DNA of 38,936 nucleotides from Mycobacteriales bacterium (lineage in GTDB: Bacteria > Actinomycetota > Actinomycetes > Mycobacteriales > QHCE01), in assembly GCA_013362805.1 (NCBI GenBank), contig JABFVL010000076.1, forward strand, positions 1-38,936, read 5' to 3'. The notes under the pieces were generated by a model, which was given only the letters and a program-made list of their open reading frames with translations, ran no database searches and had not been told where the DNA came from. Positions 35,926 to 38,936 of the stretch are shown one piece after another; the first letter of the stretch is position 1, and every line of letters starts with the position of its first letter. Made by a program: the position numbers and the translations under genes.

Positions 35926-36048
35926 ATGAAAAGAACACCGGCCGTGCCTGCTCACTACACGCCTCGCGGCGGTTTCCGCTACTGGCTCGCCAACTGGTTA
36001 TCCATGGTTGCCCCGCCGAACCCGCGCCGAACCGGGGAGCTCAGTTAG
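35926..36048 (+). CDS. possible 40-residue ORF
   Basis: ATG 35926 begins MKRTPAVPAHYTPRGG, followed by FRYWLANWLSMV and a basic, Pro-rich end. It lies 11 nt after the preceding tiny frame on the same strand. No family recognised and no good ribosome site. Confidence 0.35.
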   Translation: MKRTPAVPAHYTPRGGFRYWLANWLSMVAPPNPRRTGELS

Positions 36049-36312
36049 TTCACCGCGGCATCTCACGGGCTAATAGTGAAAACTGTGCGGTTAACCGCAC
36101 CATATTTCGCCCTTCGCGATTTCCTCGCCCGTTTTTGGGCGGAGTTTCCACATCGCTGAGCACGAACTCATTAACACCCTAATTCAGATTCGATGTCCAG
36201 AATAAAAAGATCTCCCAGAAATAGAATTATATGGGTTTTTGGCACGTCCTTGCTCGCTAGACATTTTGGTGCTTGTATTTTTTTACCTTTTGGGGCGAGG
36301 AGGAACATAGAA
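36049..36312. other. AT-rich upstream region of the SapA-like gene
   Basis: No gene seen. A small imperfect hairpin CTCGCCC-GTTTT-TGGGCGGAG lies near 36124-36144. A weak promoter candidate is TTGCTC (36250-36255), 17 nt, TTGTAT (36273-36278). The end has the strong ribosome site GAGGAGGA (36297-36304). Confidence 0.4.
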
Positions 36313-36747
36313 ATGCGCAGAATTTTAGCAAGCTTAGCGATTATGGCGACTATCGTCGCCGGCCTGGTAGTGGCGAACGCGCCTACTGCGCAGGCAGCCA
36401 CCAGCCCAAGTACAGCATGTAGTTCGGTCGGGCCAGACGGGACATGGCAGACCCTCAGCTCTCACGCACTTAGCGACGTGGGCCGTGTCTATTTGATGTA
36501 CAAAAACGGCTATAACTGCGTGACGGTTATTAAATACAAGGCTGTTGGGACAGCAACCTATGTAGAAGCCAGGCTCGGCATTGAAGGTTCTCGGCAAAAG
36601 ACAGACAGTGGTAACTACAAGTACTACGCCGCGGTAGCTCAGTACGCCCCCAACGACTGCGTATGGTGGTGGAGCGGCGAAATGTTCACTAACGGCTCCG
36701 GTTCCGGTTATTGGGAAAGCGGCCGCATTAGCGCCTACTGTGGTTAA
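36313..36747 (+). CDS. secreted SapA-like (spore-associated protein A family) protein
   Basis: The 144-residue precursor has a Sec signal peptide (1-28, MRRILAS then a hydrophobic core ending AQAA). The mature part resembles Streptomyces spore-associated protein A: IYLLYN-like VYLMYKNGYNCVTVIK, then GTATYVEARL, RQKTDSGNYKYYAAV, NDCVWW and final AYCG. The four mature Cys would form two disulfides. Family function is not firmly known; the proteins are small, abundant and extracellular. GAGGAGGA lies 8 nt before ATG 36313, so the longer open frame from 36193 is not used. A strong terminator follows. AT-rich flanks suggest acquisition. Confidence 0.8.
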   Translation: MRRILASLAIMATIVAGLVVANAPTAQAATSPSTACSSVGPDGTWQTLSSHALSDVGRVYLMYKNGYNCVTVIKYKAVGTATYVEARLGIEGSRQKTDSGNYKYYAAVAQYAPNDCVWWWSGEMFTNGSGSGYWESGRISAYCG

Positions 36748-36762
36748 TTAGCAAACACCGAA

Positions 36763-36800
36763 ACAAAAGAGGGCCAGCGAGATCGCTGGCCCTCTTTTGT
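36763..36800 (+). terminator. rho-independent terminator after the SapA-like gene
   Basis: An 18-bp perfect stem (ACAAAAGAGGGCCAGCGA at 36763-36780 and complement 36783-36800) ends in CTCTTTTGT. It lies 15 nt after the stop. Confidence 0.88.
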
Positions 36801-37089
36801 GATTCCCAACGGGAACCGACACAGTAAATCCATACCTGTGAAATCGGGCGTTGATGGCACGAGCGACAATCTTGACGAATCGCAAACGCGCAGAGTGGCA
36901 ACCCATACTGATGGGATTCGGTGTTTCCGACACTGCTTCGTGTCGCGCAGAGACTTCCCCGCAAAACGTATCAAGTATGAAAAAATCTGCCGGTGATGAC
37001 GCCGGCCTCGATGTTCCCTCGATTAAGCGCCAAAACCGGACCCTAAACATTTCTACATCGCCCAACGACCGCTCACCAATCGCGATCTT
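36801..37089. other. noncoding interval before the MMPL gene
   Basis: I see no supported gene. A plus-strand frame of 137 codons across this area runs into the transporter in another frame and lacks coding character. Confidence 0.5.
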
Positions 37090-37103
37090 GAGGGAGCCTG
37101 TTG

Positions 37104-38936
37104 ATGTCGACTTACATGTTCCGGCTCGGCCGTTGGGCCTTTCACCACCGCCGATACGTTGTCGCTTTTTGGGTAGTTGTCGCTGCCGCGGTCATCACGA
37201 TCGCGATCACCTCTGGCGGAAAAACGAACGACAATTTCTCAATCCCCGGGACCCCTTCAGATGACGCCACCGAGCTGCTTCAAGAACGCATTCCCTCGTT
37301 GGGTGGGGTGCAAACTCAAATCGTTTTCGCGACATCGGGTCAAAACAAGGTCACCGACCAGGCGGCACAGAGCGCCATTGAAGACGCGATGCAAAACGTC
37401 TCCACGGTGCCGCAAGTGACGTCCATCGTGGATCCATTCCAGGCTAATGCTATATCCCCCAATGATCAGGCCGCATTGGGACAAGCGCAGTTCACGGTAG
37501 AGGCCAGCAAAGTAGAGGAATCCTCACTGGACGCGTTGGACGCGGCGGTCAAGCCCGCGCGGGATGCGGGTTTGCAGGTTGAGTTCGCGGGTGAGATCTA
37601 TCCCGGTTCCCGGCTCGAGATTTCCGAAGTTCCCGAGATTATCGGCATCGCGATTGCCTTCATCATTCTGCTCATCACTTTCGGGGCATTGGTGGCGGCC
37701 GGGCTGCCCATTGTCACCGCGGCAACTGGCGTACTGATCGGCCTGATGGGAATCACCGGCATCGCGGCTCTGGTCGATGTTGCCTCCGCCGCTACTTCAC
37801 TCGCGATCATGCTCGGGTTGTCCTGCGGAATTGACTACGCCTTGTTCATCCTGTCTCGCCATCGCAACTTTGTTTTGGCGGGCATGGCGGTGGACGAGGC
37901 CGCGCCCATGGCCTTGGGCACCACCGGCAGCTCAGTCGTGTTCGCCGCCCTTATGGTGATCATCGCGCTATGTGGGCTGACGGTAGCGGGCATTCCGTTC
38001 CTCACAGTCATGGGTCTTTGTGCGGCTGGGGCGGTGCTCATCGCGCTGCTTATCGCGATCACATTGCTGCCCGCGCTTCTCGGCTTCGCCGGCGCGAAGG
38101 TCACAAAATTTCTCAATCCGCCTTTCCTGCGGGGACATGCTGAGAAGACGGCGCGGATCGCGGCTACGGAACCACATCGCACTCGCGGCGCCACATGGGC
38201 CCGCTTTGTCGTAAAATTTCGAATTCCGCTGATACTCGCCGGTGTCGTATTGATGGCAGTTATCGCTTTTCCAGTCACCCACATGAGCCTGGGCCTACCC
38301 ACTGGAAATGATCAGCCAGAAGACAACACGGGCAAAAAAGCCTACGAACTCATCGAAGATAACTTCGGCGTTGGGTTCAACGGCCCCTTGCTGGTTGTCG
38401 TTGATCTGGACAAGGCCACGAATCCGCAACAGGCCACCCAAACTGTCATTAGCGACATGGAACAAGAATCTGGGGTCGCGGCGGTGTCACCCGGGCCTAG
38501 CCAAAATAACGCGTCCACTGTGCAGGTGATTCCTAAAACCGGACCCGATGATTCCGAGACCGCTGATCTAGTGAATCGAATTCGCGACGACAACGACACC
38601 ATTGAAAAACAGACGGGCGCGACTATTCTCGTTGGTGGGTTGACCGCCACGAACGTCGACGCTTCCGACCGCCTCGCTAGCGCGCTACCACCCTTTTTCG
38701 CGGTGGTCGTCAGTTTGGCTTTTGTGTTGCTCACCGTAGCGTTCCGCACCATTCTGGTGCCGATCACGTCGATAGTGGGTTTTGTGTTGTCAGTGCTGGC
38801 GGCATTGGGGGCCCAGGTGGCCGCATTCCAATGGGGCTGGCTCGCTGATCTACTCAACATCACCCCAGATAAGACAGTTAGCTTTCTCCCGCTTATCGTG
38901 CTTGCGGTTATCTTCGGGCTTTCTAGTGATTATGAA
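37104..38936 (+). CDS. MMPL-family RND transporter (partial, 3' end outside window)
   Basis: From ATG 37104 the frame is open for 611 codons to the window end. The protein is of the MmpL/YdfJ type, which moves lipids or other hydrophobic compounds outward using the proton gradient. Membrane segment 1 is at about 17-36. The external domain runs to about 170. Then a cluster of membrane segments follows with the conserved GLSCGIDYALFILSRHR (Asp in the proton path) and later a second half starting near 370 (FRIPLILAGVVLMAVIAF), ending at PLIVLAVIFGLSSDYE, the second-half counterpart of the GxxxDY motif. AGGGAG at 37091-37096 lies 7 nt before the start. No neighbouring regulator or lipid-synthesis gene indicates the substrate. 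Confidence 0.93.
   Translation, partial: MSTYMFRLGRWAFHHRRYVVAFWVVVAAAVITIAITSGGKTNDNFSIPGTPSDDATELLQERIPSLGGVQTQIVFATSGQNKVTDQAAQSAIEDAMQNVSTVPQVTSIVDPFQANAISPNDQAALGQAQFTVEASKVEESSLDALDAAVKPARDAGLQVEFAGEIYPGSRLEISEVPEIIGIAIAFIILLITFGALVAAGLPIVTAATGVLIGLMGITGIAALVDVASAATSLAIMLGLSCGIDYALFILSRHRNFVLAGMAVDEAAPMALGTTGSSVVFAALMVIIALCGLTVAGIPFLTVMGLCAAGAVLIALLIAITLLPALLGFAGAKVTKFLNPPFLRGHAEKTARIAATEPHRTRGATWARFVVKFRIPLILAGVVLMAVIAFPVTHMSLGLPTGNDQPEDNTGKKAYELIEDNFGVGFNGPLLVVVDLDKATNPQQATQTVISDMEQESGVAAVSPGPSQNNASTVQVIPKTGPDDSETADLVNRIRDDNDTIEKQTGATILVGGLTATNVDASDRLASALPPFFAVVVSLAFVLLTVAFRTILVPITSIVGFVLSVLAALGAQVAAFQWGWLADLLNITPDKTVSFLPLIVLAVIFGLSSDYE

Noticed and set aside
36851..37264. 137-codon plus-strand frame before the MMPL gene
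   Set aside because: It overlaps the true transporter start at 37104 in another frame and its product is low in structure with no motif.

Overview
The window is chromosomal DNA of an actinobacterium. The evidence is fairly GC-rich coding sequence, frequent GTG starts, truncated haemoglobin O, EttA, a second SSB without an acidic tail, a CtaJ-like oxidase subunit, a Ser/Thr kinase with a proline-rich linker and a SapA-like secreted protein. From memory, the order pepN / HNH / glbO / ettA / ssb resembles the Rv2467-Rv2478c stretch of mycobacteria. Genus cannot be fixed from sequence alone; a Glycomycetales- or Micromonosporales-like organism is a guess.

Layout. 1-2.2 kb: the 3' end of a membrane protein, then a secreted family-3 glycosidase. 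2.2-3.4 kb (minus): a speD-speE polyamine pair in which speE carries an in-frame TAA exactly at the Tyr codon of its YHE motif. 3.6-8.2 kb: two long divergent genes of unknown function with a decayed copy of the 5' third of speD between them. 8.3-10.7 kb: a GNAT acetyltransferase, a small membrane ORF, tRNA-Pro(UGG) and a DUF1015 protein. 10.9-18.1 kb: aminopeptidase N, a sortase-anchored SGNH hydrolase, a DUF5130/TPM-like protein, a CtaJ-like protein, a divergent protein kinase and an HNH nuclease. 18.3-23.5 kb: MscS channel, MFS exporter, glbO, a conserved hypothetical and ettA. 23.6-28.7 kb: a solute-binding lipoprotein, a fused trehalose synthase/phosphatase, and a SURF1-TauE pair. 28.7-32.6 kb (minus): a protein with a degenerate PD-(D/E)XK-like domain, an SSB paralogue and a cell-wall-anchored thioester-domain-like protein that lacks the thioester Cys.

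32.9-36.8 kb is the accessory part. A tRNA-Arg(UCU) is followed by a small membrane protein, two divergent XRE regulators with a perfect 19-bp inverted repeat between them, a chain of tiny ORFs joined by 4-nt ATGA/GTGA overlaps, and a SapA-like secreted protein. This looks like an integrated element or its remnant; no integrase is visible. The window ends inside an MMPL-family transporter that starts at 37104.

A recurrent signal across the core region is TANNNT followed by exactly 6 nt and then GTG or ATG, at genes without a Shine-Dalgarno sequence (speD, GNAT, mscS, glbO, ettA, SURF1). This fits leaderless transcription. Other genes have clear GGAGG-type ribosome sites. Most promising for new biology: the divergent orphan pair with the speD remnant, the nonsense codon in speE, the thioester domain without Cys, and the operator plus coupled micro-ORF cassette next to tRNA-Arg.
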